The notes beneath the pieces are model-generated. The model saw only the letters and a program-made list of their open reading frames with translations. It was not told where the DNA came from and did no database searches. Shown here piece after piece: positions 17,047 to 24,864 of a stretch of 64,000 bases of DNA (the stretch's first letter is position 1; every line of letters starts with the position of its first letter). A program made the translations under genes and the position numbers. Origin of the DNA: Cupriavidus metallidurans CH34 (lineage in GTDB: Bacteria; Pseudomonadota; Gammaproteobacteria; Burkholderiales; Burkholderiaceae); contig NC_007973.1 in NCBI RefSeq assembly GCF_000196015.1, forward strand, positions 1,054,001 to 1,118,000, read 5' to 3'.

Positions 17047-17062
17047 GGGAAACTCTCCCCGG

Positions 17063-17656
17063 TCAGCGCGGACGGTCGAGCTGGAACTGCAGGTGCGCAC
17101 GCACGGTGGGCCATTCGCTGGCGATGATCGAGAACACGACCGTATCGCGGAACGAGCCATCCGGCATGCGTTGATGGTTGCGGAGCACGCCGTCCTGCTT
17201 GGCGCCCAGGCGTGCGATGGCGGTGCGGCTCTGGTGGTTCATCCAGTGCGTACGGAATTCCACGGCGATGCAGTCGAGCGTCTCGAACGCATGGCGCAGC
17301 AGCATCAGCTTGCATTCGGTGTTGAGCGCGGTGCGTTGCACGCGCCGTGCGTACCACGTCGAGCCGATTTCAACCCGCCGGTTCTTGCCGTCGATGTTCA
17401 TGTACGTGGTCATGCCGGCCGGGCGGCCGTTGGCATCGAGCACGGTGAACGGTTGCATCGAGTCCTGCGTCTGCAGGTCGAGCCGGCGCTTGATCTCGGC
17501 TTCCATGCCTTCGGGCGAGGGCACCGAGGTGTACCAGAGCCGATGGAGTTCGCCATCGACCGCGGCTTCGCGCAGGCCTTCGGCATGGTCCATCGACAGC
17601 GGCGCAAGCGTGGCGTGGCTGCCGGACAGCGTCACGGGTTGAACGAACCTCGACAT
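17063..17656 (-). CDS. GNAT-family N-acetyltransferase, RimJ/RimL-like
   Basis: A 197-residue acetyltransferase of the RimJ/RimL-like group, transferring acetyl from acetyl-CoA to an amine. The N-terminal strand SGSHATLAPLSMDHAEGL, the segment RRVEIGSTWYARRVQRTALNTECKLMLLRHAF (substrate strand and CoA-binding region) and SRTAIARLGAKQDGVLRNH are characteristic. It lies between moxR (10 bases upstream) and the VWA gene (16 bases downstream), so all three are probably one transcript. Whether it modifies the MoxR/VWA machinery or is just a passenger cannot be told. Confidence 0.85.
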   Translation of the reverse strand: MSRFVQPVTLSGSHATLAPLSMDHAEGLREAAVDGELHRLWYTSVPSPEGMEAEIKRRLDLQTQDSMQPFTVLDANGRPAGMTTYMNIDGKNRRVEIGSTWYARRVQRTALNTECKLMLLRHAFETLDCIAVEFRTHWMNHQSRTAIARLGAKQDGVLRNHQRMPDGSFRDTVVFSIIASEWPTVRAHLQFQLDRPR

Positions 17657-17666
17657 CGTGCTGTCC

Positions 17667-18545
<879 letters not shown>

Positions 18546-18987
18546 GGGCGGTCTGATCGTATTGCAAGGGGCGTGGTTGGCAGACAATCGGAAACAATGG
18601 CTTAGGGCCAATGATCCGGTCGGGCAACAACCGGCATGAACAATCGGAATTTCGGTCGGAATGGGCCAGTATAAGAGCAGATCGGGATTCGCGTTCAGTG
18701 GGGGACACCCCAAGGCCGTTCTGTGGACTGGCGCGTGCACGCTGCGGTACAATGCGCCGGTTTGACGCGCCCCTGGTCACAATATCTCCCCCTCATACCC
18801 GGCAGTTCTGTCACTGAGACATGGCAGTTCACCGGGAGGCGGCGACAGCGCGAGATGGTTGCAGAATGGTGTGGAAGCACCCGCGGCACATCAGCACTTA
18901 CCGCGATTTCAGATCCCCGTTCCCAAAGCCGTTTCGCCCTGCAGGGCAGTCACACGCGGTTTAAACACTTCCCACTCAGCTAAGACA
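18546..18987. other. 442-base divergent intergenic region between moxR and the cytochrome genes
   Basis: No gene is supported here. The sequence TACAAT at 18748-18753 (plus strand) fits a -10 box for the cytochrome transcript, which would give a leader of more than 200 bases; the -35 region is poor. Several short open frames lack ribosome sites and family features. Confidence 0.4.
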
Positions 18988-19332
18988 ATGAAAAAGCTCC
19001 TCACGATGGTGGTGTTGGGCGCGGCCGCAACGGCTGCGCAGGCCCAGGACAAGGGCAACGTGGACGCCGCCAAGGACAAGGTCGCAATGTGCATTGGCTG
19101 CCATGGCATTCCTGGCTACCGTGCATCGTTCCCCGAGGTATATCAGGTGCCCATGCTTGGCGGCCAGAGTGCCAAGTACATCGAGAACGCGCTCAAGAGC
19201 TACCAGAAGGGTGATCGCAAGCATCCGACCATGCGCGGGATTGCCGACAGCCTGTCCGACAAGGACATCGCCGCCGTGGCTGCGTACTACTCGCAGCAGA
19301 AGCGCGACACGCAGAACAATCCGCTCAAGTAA
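18988..19332 (+). CDS. Class I c-type cytochrome, periplasmic (114 aa)
   Basis: A small secreted cytochrome c. A signal peptide (MKKLLTMVVLGAAATAAQAQ) is followed by the haem-binding CIGCH, and the axial methionine is probably in the VPMLGGQSAKYI or HPTMRG segment. These are the positions seen in cytochrome c4/c553-like single-haem proteins, where MLGGQ/LAGQ and MRG both occur. It should pass electrons in the periplasm. The following gene, 13 bases downstream, encodes a related cytochrome, so they form a two-gene operon. Weak ribosome site. Confidence 0.88.
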   Translation: MKKLLTMVVLGAAATAAQAQDKGNVDAAKDKVAMCIGCHGIPGYRASFPEVYQVPMLGGQSAKYIENALKSYQKGDRKHPTMRGIADSLSDKDIAAVAAYYSQQKRDTQNNPLK

Positions 19333-19345
19333 GAGGCCCCTGACC

Positions 19346-19744
19346 ATGAAGATGCTGAAAGCTGTTTCGTTCACGCTGGGTGCTGTCGCGCTTGGCGCCG
19401 CTGCCACGTCCGCCTCGGCGGCAGATATTGCCGCTGGCAAGGCGCTGGTGGAAAAGGGTGGATGCGTGGCGTGCCACGGCAAGGATCTGAACGCGCCGAT
19501 CTCGCCGGACTATCCGAAGCTGGCCGGCCAGCACCAGGACTACATCTATCACGCCCTGTTGTCCTACCAGATCAGTGGCAACCCGCTGGTGGGCCGCAAC
19601 AATGCGATTATGGCCGGCCAGGTCAAGAGCAACCCGGCCGTCACCGGCAAGGACGGCAAGCCGCGGGAGTTTACGCGCAAGGAGTTGAAGGATATTGCCG
19701 CGTATATCGAATCGCTGCCCGGCGATCTGGTGCTGAAGAAGTAA
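19346..19744 (+). CDS. Class I c-type cytochrome, periplasmic (132 aa)
   Basis: A second single-haem cytochrome c. The signal peptide ends at SASA, the haem motif is CVACH, and PKLAGQHQDYIYHALLSYQ follows, as in cytochrome c4 or c553-type domains. The axial Met is likely in NAIMAGQ. AAGAGG precedes the ATG. Both proteins probably work with the same oxidase or dehydrogenase, but no such enzyme is encoded in the window. The operon ends at a strong terminator shared with the convergent aroG gene. Confidence 0.88.
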   Translation: MKMLKAVSFTLGAVALGAAATSASAADIAAGKALVEKGGCVACHGKDLNAPISPDYPKLAGQHQDYIYHALLSYQISGNPLVGRNNAIMAGQVKSNPAVTGKDGKPREFTRKELKDIAAYIESLPGDLVLKK

Positions 19745-19761
19745 GTCGGAAGACGTCAGCC

Positions 19762-19791
19762 GCTTCGATTCCGTCGCAAGGGAATCGAAGC
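19762..19791. repeat. 11-bp inverted repeat after the cytochrome genes
   Basis: Arms GCTTCGATTCC and GGAATCGAAGC enclose 8 bases. It lies between the cytochrome stop and the intrinsic terminator at 19797-19826 and may protect the mRNA 3' end. Confidence 0.6.
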
Positions 19792-19796
19792 AAAAG

Positions 19797-19826
19797 AAAA
19801 AGCCGCTCATTCGAGCGGCTTTTTTC
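19797..19826. terminator. Bidirectional intrinsic terminator
   Basis: AAAAAGCCGCTC, a 4-base loop, then GAGCGGCTTTTTT. The stem with A-run and T-run on opposite sides can stop transcripts from the cytochrome operon (+) and from aroG (-), whose stop codon is at 19842. Confidence 0.9.
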
Positions 19827-19841
19827 GTTCTGCAGTGCGGT

Positions 19842-20921
19842 TCAGTTGCCGCTGCCGGTCACCAGACGGCGCTGCTTCACGGCGTTGGCCAGCGTCTCCA
19901 GTACGGCCACGGAGTCATCCCAGGCGATGCAGGCGTCGGTCACCGACTGGCCGTAGGTCAGGTTCTCCACCGGAGTGCCCTGCACATGGTCCTGTCGGCC
20001 GGCTACCAGGTGCGATTCCACCATGACGCCGACGATGCGCTGCTCGCCGCCGGCGATCTGCTTGCCAATGTCCTCGCAGACCGGGATCTGGTTCTCGTGC
20101 TTCTTGCTGCTGTTGGCGTGCGAGGCGTCGATCATCAGGCGTGCGGCCAGGCCGGACTTCGAGATCGCGTCGCAGGCTTCCTGCACGCTGGCCGCGTCGT
20201 AGTTCGGTGTCTTGCCGCCGCGCAGGATGATGTGGCAGTCCTCGTTACCCGAGGTCGACACGATGGCCGAGTGGCCGCCCTTGGTTACCGACAGGAAATG
20301 GTGGGGCTGCGAGGCGGCCTTGATCGCGTCGACGGCGATCTTCACGTTGCCGTCGGTGCCGTTCTTGAAGCCGACCGGGCACGACAGTCCGGAAGCGAGT
20401 TCGCGATGCACCTGCGACTCGGTGGTGCGCGCGCCGATCGCGCCCCAGCTCACCAGATCGGCGATGTACTGGGGGCTGATCATGTCCAGATATTCCGTCC
20501 CCGTCGGCACGCCCATTTCGCTGATATTCAGCAGCAGTTCGCGGGCGGTGCGCAGGCCGTCGTTGATCTTGAAGCTGCCATCCATGTGCGGATCGTTGAT
20601 CAGGCCCTTCCAGCCCACCGTCGTGCGCGGCTTCTCGAAGTAGACGCGCATCACGATCTCGAGCTCGCCCGCGAAGCGGTCGCGCTGCACCTTGAGCAGC
20701 TTGGCGTATTCCAGGGCCGCGCGCGTGTCGTGAATCGAGCACGGGCCGATGATGACGATCAGGCGGTCGTCCATGCCGTGCAGAATGCGATGCATGGCCT
20801 GGCGGGCGCCATAGATCACGTCGGACGCAGCCTCCGAGCAAGCAAACTCGCGGATCAGGTGCGCGGGCGGCAGCAGTTCCTTGAGTTCTCGAATACGCAG
20901 GTCGTCGGTGTTCTTCAGCAT
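19842..20921 (-). CDS. aroG: 3-deoxy-7-phosphoheptulonate (DAHP) synthase, class I, AroG-like
   Basis: A 359-residue class I-alpha DAHP synthase, the first enzyme of the shikimate pathway, which condenses phosphoenolpyruvate with erythrose 4-phosphate. Conserved blocks include IVIIGPCSIHD (about 55-65), VMRVYFEKPRTTVGWKGLI, GARTTESQVHRELASGLS, VGFKNGTDGN, LRGGKTPNYD and MIDASHANSSKKH. Length matches E. coli AroG/F/H (about 350), which are feedback-inhibited isozymes; which amino acid inhibits this one is not evident. A GGAG site lies before the ATG. Upstream are an aromatic-rich leader peptide and an intrinsic terminator that strongly suggest attenuation control. Confidence 0.96.
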   Translation of the reverse strand: MLKNTDDLRIRELKELLPPAHLIREFACSEAASDVIYGARQAMHRILHGMDDRLIVIIGPCSIHDTRAALEYAKLLKVQRDRFAGELEIVMRVYFEKPRTTVGWKGLINDPHMDGSFKINDGLRTARELLLNISEMGVPTGTEYLDMISPQYIADLVSWGAIGARTTESQVHRELASGLSCPVGFKNGTDGNVKIAVDAIKAASQPHHFLSVTKGGHSAIVSTSGNEDCHIILRGGKTPNYDAASVQEACDAISKSGLAARLMIDASHANSSKKHENQIPVCEDIGKQIAGGEQRIVGVMVESHLVAGRQDHVQGTPVENLTYGQSVTDACIAWDDSVAVLETLANAVKQRRLVTGSGN

Positions 20922-20985
20922 GATGGCTCCGGGTTTGTGAGGTCGTGAGTCTGATCTGGAATTGCGTTGCGGCGGTGGCGGGGAT

Positions 20986-21020
20986 AAAAAAAGCCGCCAG
21001 GGTCGCTGGCGGCTTTTTTT
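20986..21020 (-). terminator. Attenuator terminator in the aroG leader
   Basis: Read on the minus strand, AAAAAAAGCCGCCAG (21020-21006), loop CGACC, then CTGGCGGC followed by seven T (20992-20986). This stem lies 65 bases before the aroG start codon and 22 bases after the stop of the leader peptide. Since no other gene ends here (the next upstream gene is divergent), it must act within the aroG leader or on an opposite-strand RNA. Confidence 0.88.
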
Positions 21021-21041
21021 AGTATTCGGGGCTACTTGCAG

Positions 21042-21107
21042 CTATCCCTCTCTATCCGCCAGCGGTGTGAGATGCCAAAAAAAGTAAAAGTAAAACTTGG
21101 CGGACAT
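21042..21107 (-). CDS. aroG leader peptide (21 aa, contains FYFYFFW)
   Basis: The short frame reads MSAKFYFYFFWHLTPLADRE plus Gly and TAG. Seven consecutive codons specify Phe, Tyr, Phe, Tyr, Phe, Phe and Trp, covering all three end products of the pathway that aroG opens. It ends 22 bases before the attenuator stem. The ribosome site before the ATG at 21107 is poor, and the frame stays open further upstream, so the exact start is the least certain point. The aromatic run, its place before a DAHP synthase gene and the matching RNA segments together make it a leader peptide rather than a chance frame. Confidence 0.85.
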   Translation of the reverse strand: MSAKFYFYFFWHLTPLADREG

Positions 21108-21376
21108 GGCGGAAATCGGATCGGCTGTAGTCAGCTTGTGTCGGTTATGCGGCAATGCGTGAAATTTATGCTGCGGTGCGCGATCAAAAGGCATTTTATT
21201 GCGCACTCGCGGGAGAAACCACGGGGTGCAATCGCCGCTCGCACGACAACGAAGCATCTTTATATCGCTTTTCAACGAAGATGGCAAGCGGCCAATCGAT
21301 AGATTTAAGCAATTGCAGAGTACCCATGCTTCCTATAGTGGAATCACAAGAACAAGGTGGAGGGAGGGTACCCATC

Positions 21377-22432
21377 ATGCCAGTCGATGAAGCAAGGCTG
21401 AATGCCTTCATGGAGAAATTCGTCCATGACATCGGTGCCGTGATGCACGCGGCGACAGTGGTGTTGGGCGACGAGCTTGGGTTGTACAAGGCGCTGGCCG
21501 AAAAACCGATGACCGCCGACATGCTGGCGGCAAAAACCCGCACGGATGCGCGCTACCTGCGCGAGTGGCTGTCAGCGCAGGCCGCCAGCGGCTACGTCGA
21601 ATACGACGCGGACACCGACAGTTTCTCGTTGAACGAGGAACAGGCGCTGGCGCTGGCGCAGGAGGGCAGCCCCGCGTTCATTCCCGGCGCATTCCAGATT
21701 GCGGTGGCGCAGTTCCGCGCGATTCCGAAGATGGTCGACATCTTCCATAACGGCAGAGGGCTTGGCTGGCACGAACACGACCCGGCGCTGTTCCATGGTA
21801 CCGAGCGGTTCTTCCGCCCCGGCTACGCGGCACATCTGGTCGGCGAATGGATTCCGTCGCTGGAAGGCATCGACGCCCGGCTCAAGGCGGGGGGCATGGT
21901 GGCTGACGTGGGGTGCGGGCATGGTGCCTCGACGATCATCATGGCGCAGGCCTATCCGGCTTCCACGTTTCGCGGCTTCGACTACCACGAGCCGTCGATC
22001 CGGTACGCGACCGAGTCTGCCAGACGTGCTGGCGTGAGCAACCGCGTGACGTTCGAAGTGGCGGCGGCCAAGGATTATCCCGGTAGCGGATATGACCTCG
22101 CGACGGTCTTCGACTGCCTGCATGACATGGGCGACCCGGTTGGCGCCGCGCGGCACATCCGCGAATCGCTGAAGCCCGACGGGTGCTGGATGATTGTGGA
22201 GCCGTTTGCCAATGACCGGCTGCAGGACAACCTCAATCCGATCGGGCGCGTGTTCTATTCGGCGTCGACATTCATTTGCACGCCGGGATCGCGGTCGCAG
22301 GAGGGGGCAATGTGCCTGGGAGCGCAGGCCGGTGAGGCCCGCATGCGTGGCGTGACGGAGCAGGGCGGCTTCGGCAGCTTCCGCCGCACGGCGCAGACGC
22401 CGTTCAATCTGGTGTATGAGGTGAGGCCGTAG
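21377..22432 (+). CDS. Class I SAM-dependent methyltransferase with N-terminal winged helix
   Basis: A 351-residue methyltransferase. The N-terminal helical/winged-helix part (about 1-110; LGLYKALAEKPMTADMLAAKT, DARYLREWLSAQAASGYV) is like that of O-methyltransferase and Rv2258c-like proteins. The Rossmann domain has SAM motif I VADVGCGHGAS and a downstream DCLHDMGDP motif. The substrate is unknown; such proteins methylate small molecules. I chose ATG 21377 since GGAGGGAGGG lies 8 bases before it. An in-frame ATG at 21326 has no ribosome site and lies before a TATAGT -10-like box at 21334-21339. The gene is divergent from aroG and its leader. Confidence 0.85.
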   Translation: MPVDEARLNAFMEKFVHDIGAVMHAATVVLGDELGLYKALAEKPMTADMLAAKTRTDARYLREWLSAQAASGYVEYDADTDSFSLNEEQALALAQEGSPAFIPGAFQIAVAQFRAIPKMVDIFHNGRGLGWHEHDPALFHGTERFFRPGYAAHLVGEWIPSLEGIDARLKAGGMVADVGCGHGASTIIMAQAYPASTFRGFDYHEPSIRYATESARRAGVSNRVTFEVAAAKDYPGSGYDLATVFDCLHDMGDPVGAARHIRESLKPDGCWMIVEPFANDRLQDNLNPIGRVFYSASTFICTPGSRSQEGAMCLGAQAGEARMRGVTEQGGFGSFRRTAQTPFNLVYEVRP

Positions 22433-22448
22433 TCTTGACCAGGCGGCA

Positions 22449-22474
22449 CCCCTCTCCCGCAGGCAGGAGAGGGG
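22449..22474. repeat. Hairpin of the dispersed CCCCTCTCC palindrome type
   Basis: Arms CCCCTCTCC and GGAGAGGGG enclose an 8-base loop between the methyltransferase and the convergent tldD gene. It is the third copy of the element seen at 2213-2236 and 11777-11806. Confidence 0.75.
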
Positions 22475-22487
22475 CGAACTTCGGCCG

Positions 22488-23948
22488 TCAGGCCGTGCCA
22501 CCCACCGTCATGTTCTCGATCCGCAGCGTTGGCTGACCCACGCCCACCGGCACGCTCTGGCCTTCCTTGCCGCAGACGCCCACGCCCGAATCCAGGCGCA
22601 TGTCGTTGCCGATCATCGTGACGTCCTTGAGCGATTCAGGGCCGTTGCCGACCAGCGTCGCGCCCTTGACCGGGTACGTGATCTTGCCGTCCTCGATCAT
22701 GTATGCCTCGCTGGCCGAGAACACGAACTTGCCGTTGGTGATGTCGACCTGACCGCCGCCGAAGTTCACGGCATAGAGGCCGCGCTTGACGCTGGCGAGG
22801 ATTTCCTGCGGATCGCGGTCGCCGTTAAGCATGTAGGTGTTGGTCATGCGCGGCATCGGCAGTGCGGCGTAGCTCTCGCGGCGTGCGTTGCCGGTGACCG
22901 GCATCTTCATCAGGCGCGCGTTGAGCGTGTCCTGGATATAGCCGCGCAGGATGCCGTCCTCGATCAGCGTGGTGCACTGCGTGGGGTTGCCTTCGTCATC
23001 GAGGTTCAGCGATCCGCGGCGATTGGCGATGGTGCCGTCGTCGACCACGGTCACGCCCTTGGCCGCCACGCGCTCTCCCATGCGGCCGGCAAACGCCGAG
23101 GAACCCTTGCGGTTGAAGTCGCCCTCCAGGCCGTGGCCCACGGCTTCGTGCAGCAGCACGCCGGGCCAGCCCGGCCCGAGCACCACGGTCATCGCGCCAG
23201 CCGGGGCGGGACGCGCCTCCAGGTTGACCAGCGCCGACGACACCGCTTCGTCCACGTATTTGCGCAGCAGGTCGTCGGTAAAGTAGCCGTAGGCATAGCG
23301 GCCGCCGCCGCCCGAGGAGCCGATCTCGCGCCGACCGTTCTGTTCGGCGATGACGGTCACGGACACGCGCACCAGCGGACGCACGTCGGCGGCGATCACG
23401 CCGTCGCTGCGCGCCACCAGCACCACGTCGTACTCTCCGGCAAGGCCGGCCATGACCTGCACCACGCGCGGATCCTTGGCGCGTGCCAGCTTTTCGATCT
23501 TCTCGAGCAGCGCCACTTTCTCGGTGGCGGTCATCGAATCGAGCGGATCGTTCGGCGCGTAGAGGTTGCGGCCCGTGTGCGAGGCGAGCGAGCCCGCCAC
23601 CTTGACGCGCCCGCCGCCGCTCTTGCCGATCGTGCGGGTAGCCGCGGCGGCCTGGCTCAGGGCCGGCAGGCTGATGTCGTCGGAGTATGCGAAGGCGGTC
23701 TTGTCGCCCGAGACGGCGCGCACGCCAACGCCCTGGTCGATGCTGAAGCTGCCCGACTTGACGATGCCTTCCTCGAGGCTCCAGGCCTCGTTGCGGGTGT
23801 GCTGGAAATACAGGTCGGCGTAGTCGACCTTGTGCGTGAAGATGTCGGCCAGCACGCGCTGGAGCTTGGCTTCATCGAGCCCGTACGGCGCCAGCAGCAG
23901 TTGCTGGGCGGTGGCCAGGTTGCGGATTCCGAGATCGCCAGCGTTCAT
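22488..23948 (-). CDS. tldD: Metalloprotease TldD
   Basis: A 486-residue TldD protein. TldD forms a heterodimer with PmbA/TldE that trims unfolded peptides, for example in microcin B17 maturation and CcdA turnover. The zinc motif HEAVGH is at residues 267-272 ([13 protein letters not shown]), with the conserved C-terminal GVCGKEGQ supplying a Cys ligand. A family start ATG at 23948 follows AAAGGAC. It is the last gene of a leftward run with the nitrilase and YhdP genes, an order well known in proteobacteria. The pmbA partner is not in the window. Confidence 0.96.
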   Translation of the reverse strand: MNAGDLGIRNLATAQQLLLAPYGLDEAKLQRVLADIFTHKVDYADLYFQHTRNEAWSLEEGIVKSGSFSIDQGVGVRAVSGDKTAFAYSDDISLPALSQAAAATRTIGKSGGGRVKVAGSLASHTGRNLYAPNDPLDSMTATEKVALLEKIEKLARAKDPRVVQVMAGLAGEYDVVLVARSDGVIAADVRPLVRVSVTVIAEQNGRREIGSSGGGGRYAYGYFTDDLLRKYVDEAVSSALVNLEARPAPAGAMTVVLGPGWPGVLLHEAVGHGLEGDFNRKGSSAFAGRMGERVAAKGVTVVDDGTIANRRGSLNLDDEGNPTQCTTLIEDGILRGYIQDTLNARLMKMPVTGNARRESYAALPMPRMTNTYMLNGDRDPQEILASVKRGLYAVNFGGGQVDITNGKFVFSASEAYMIEDGKITYPVKGATLVGNGPESLKDVTMIGNDMRLDSGVGVCGKEGQSVPVGVGQPTLRIENMTVGGTA

Positions 23949-24014
23949 GATTGTCCTTTTCGATACCCCGTGGCGGTCTGCCACGGTGGCCTGCAATGTG
24001 AATTTCCGTCAATC

Positions 24015-24836
24015 CTACAGCACGCGGTGACGCAGTGCCGGCAGGTTCTGACGCACTTCGGCAAGACGGGTCGGGTCGACCGTACCCGACACTATGCCTT
24101 CGCCCTCGGGCAACACGCCCATCAACTCGCCCCACGGATCCACCAGCATCGAGTGACCCCAGGTGCGGCGGCCATTTTCGTGCTTGCCGCCTTGTGCCGC
24201 GGCCAGCACATAGCACTGGTTTTCGATCGCGCGGGCGCGCAGCAGGATCTCCCAGTGAGCCTGGCCCGTGGTGTAGGTAAAAGCCGCCGGCATCAGGATC
24301 AGGCTGACATCGTTCTTGCCCGCCAGTCCGCGATAGAGCTCCGGAAAGCGCAGGTCGTAGCAGACCGACATCGCCACCCGTCCGCACGGCGCATCGAAGG
24401 CCACCGGTGTCTTGCCGGCCAGGATCGTGCGCGATTCGTCGTAGCTCTCGGTGCCCTTCGTGAAGCCGAACAGGTGGATCTTGTCGTAGCGCGCCACGCG
24501 GCGGCCATGCGGATCGAAGGCGAGCGACGTGTTGTAGACGCGCGCATCGTCGTTGCACCACATCGGCAGCGTGCCGCCCACGAGCCAGACGCGATGGCGC
24601 CGCGCGGCATCGGCCAGGAAGCTCTGCACCGGACCGTCGCCATCCTGTTCGCGGATGGCGACCTTGTCGGTCTCGTGGCGGCCCATCATGCAGAAGTACT
24701 CAGGCAGCAGCACCAGTTCGGCGCCGCCGCGCGCGGCCTCGGCGATCAGCGCATCGGCACGCGCGAGGTTGTCGTCGAGCGTGATGCCGGTGACGGTCTG
24801 GATGGCGGCAACGCGCATCGGGGCAGTGGCAGTCAT
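24015..24836 (-). CDS. Carbon-nitrogen hydrolase (nitrilase superfamily, Nit1-like)
   Basis: A 273-residue amidase with the catalytic triad Glu46 (LLPEYF), Lys119 (RYDKIHLF) and Cys159 (SVCYDLRFPELY). Close relatives hydrolyse deaminated glutathione (metabolite repair) or act as omega-amidases; the FGFTKGTESYDE segment favours the Nit1-type deaminated glutathione amidase. The gene lies between yhdP (28 bases upstream) and tldD (66 bases downstream), a conserved placement in proteobacteria. AAGGAAG precedes the ATG. Confidence 0.9.
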   Translation of the reverse strand: MTATAPMRVAAIQTVTGITLDDNLARADALIAEAARGGAELVLLPEYFCMMGRHETDKVAIREQDGDGPVQSFLADAARRHRVWLVGGTLPMWCNDDARVYNTSLAFDPHGRRVARYDKIHLFGFTKGTESYDESRTILAGKTPVAFDAPCGRVAMSVCYDLRFPELYRGLAGKNDVSLILMPAAFTYTTGQAHWEILLRARAIENQCYVLAAAQGGKHENGRRTWGHSMLVDPWGELMGVLPEGEGIVSGTVDPTRLAEVRQNLPALRHRVL

Positions 24837-24864
24837 CTTGGCTTCCTTCTCTGGAGCAGGGCCT

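Larger units (their letters stand above)
20986..21107 (-). promoter_or_regulatory. Aromatic amino acid attenuator of aroG (four pairing segments)
   Basis: On the minus strand four segments can pair in alternative ways. Segment 1, TCCGCCA (21104-21098), pairs with TGGCGGA (21061-21055). Segment 2, CGCTGGCGG (21064-21056), pairs perfectly with segment 3, CCGCCAGCG (21012-21004). Segment 3 otherwise forms the terminator with segment 4, CTGGCGGC (21000-20993). Segments 1 and 2 lie inside the leader-peptide gene, on either side of its Phe/Tyr/Trp codons. A ribosome stalled at those codons would free segment 2 to form the 2:3 antiterminator and allow aroG transcription. A ribosome reaching the stop codon would cover segment 2 and favour termination. 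Mechanism inferred from the trp/phe paradigm; no promoter could be fixed upstream. Confidence 0.82.
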
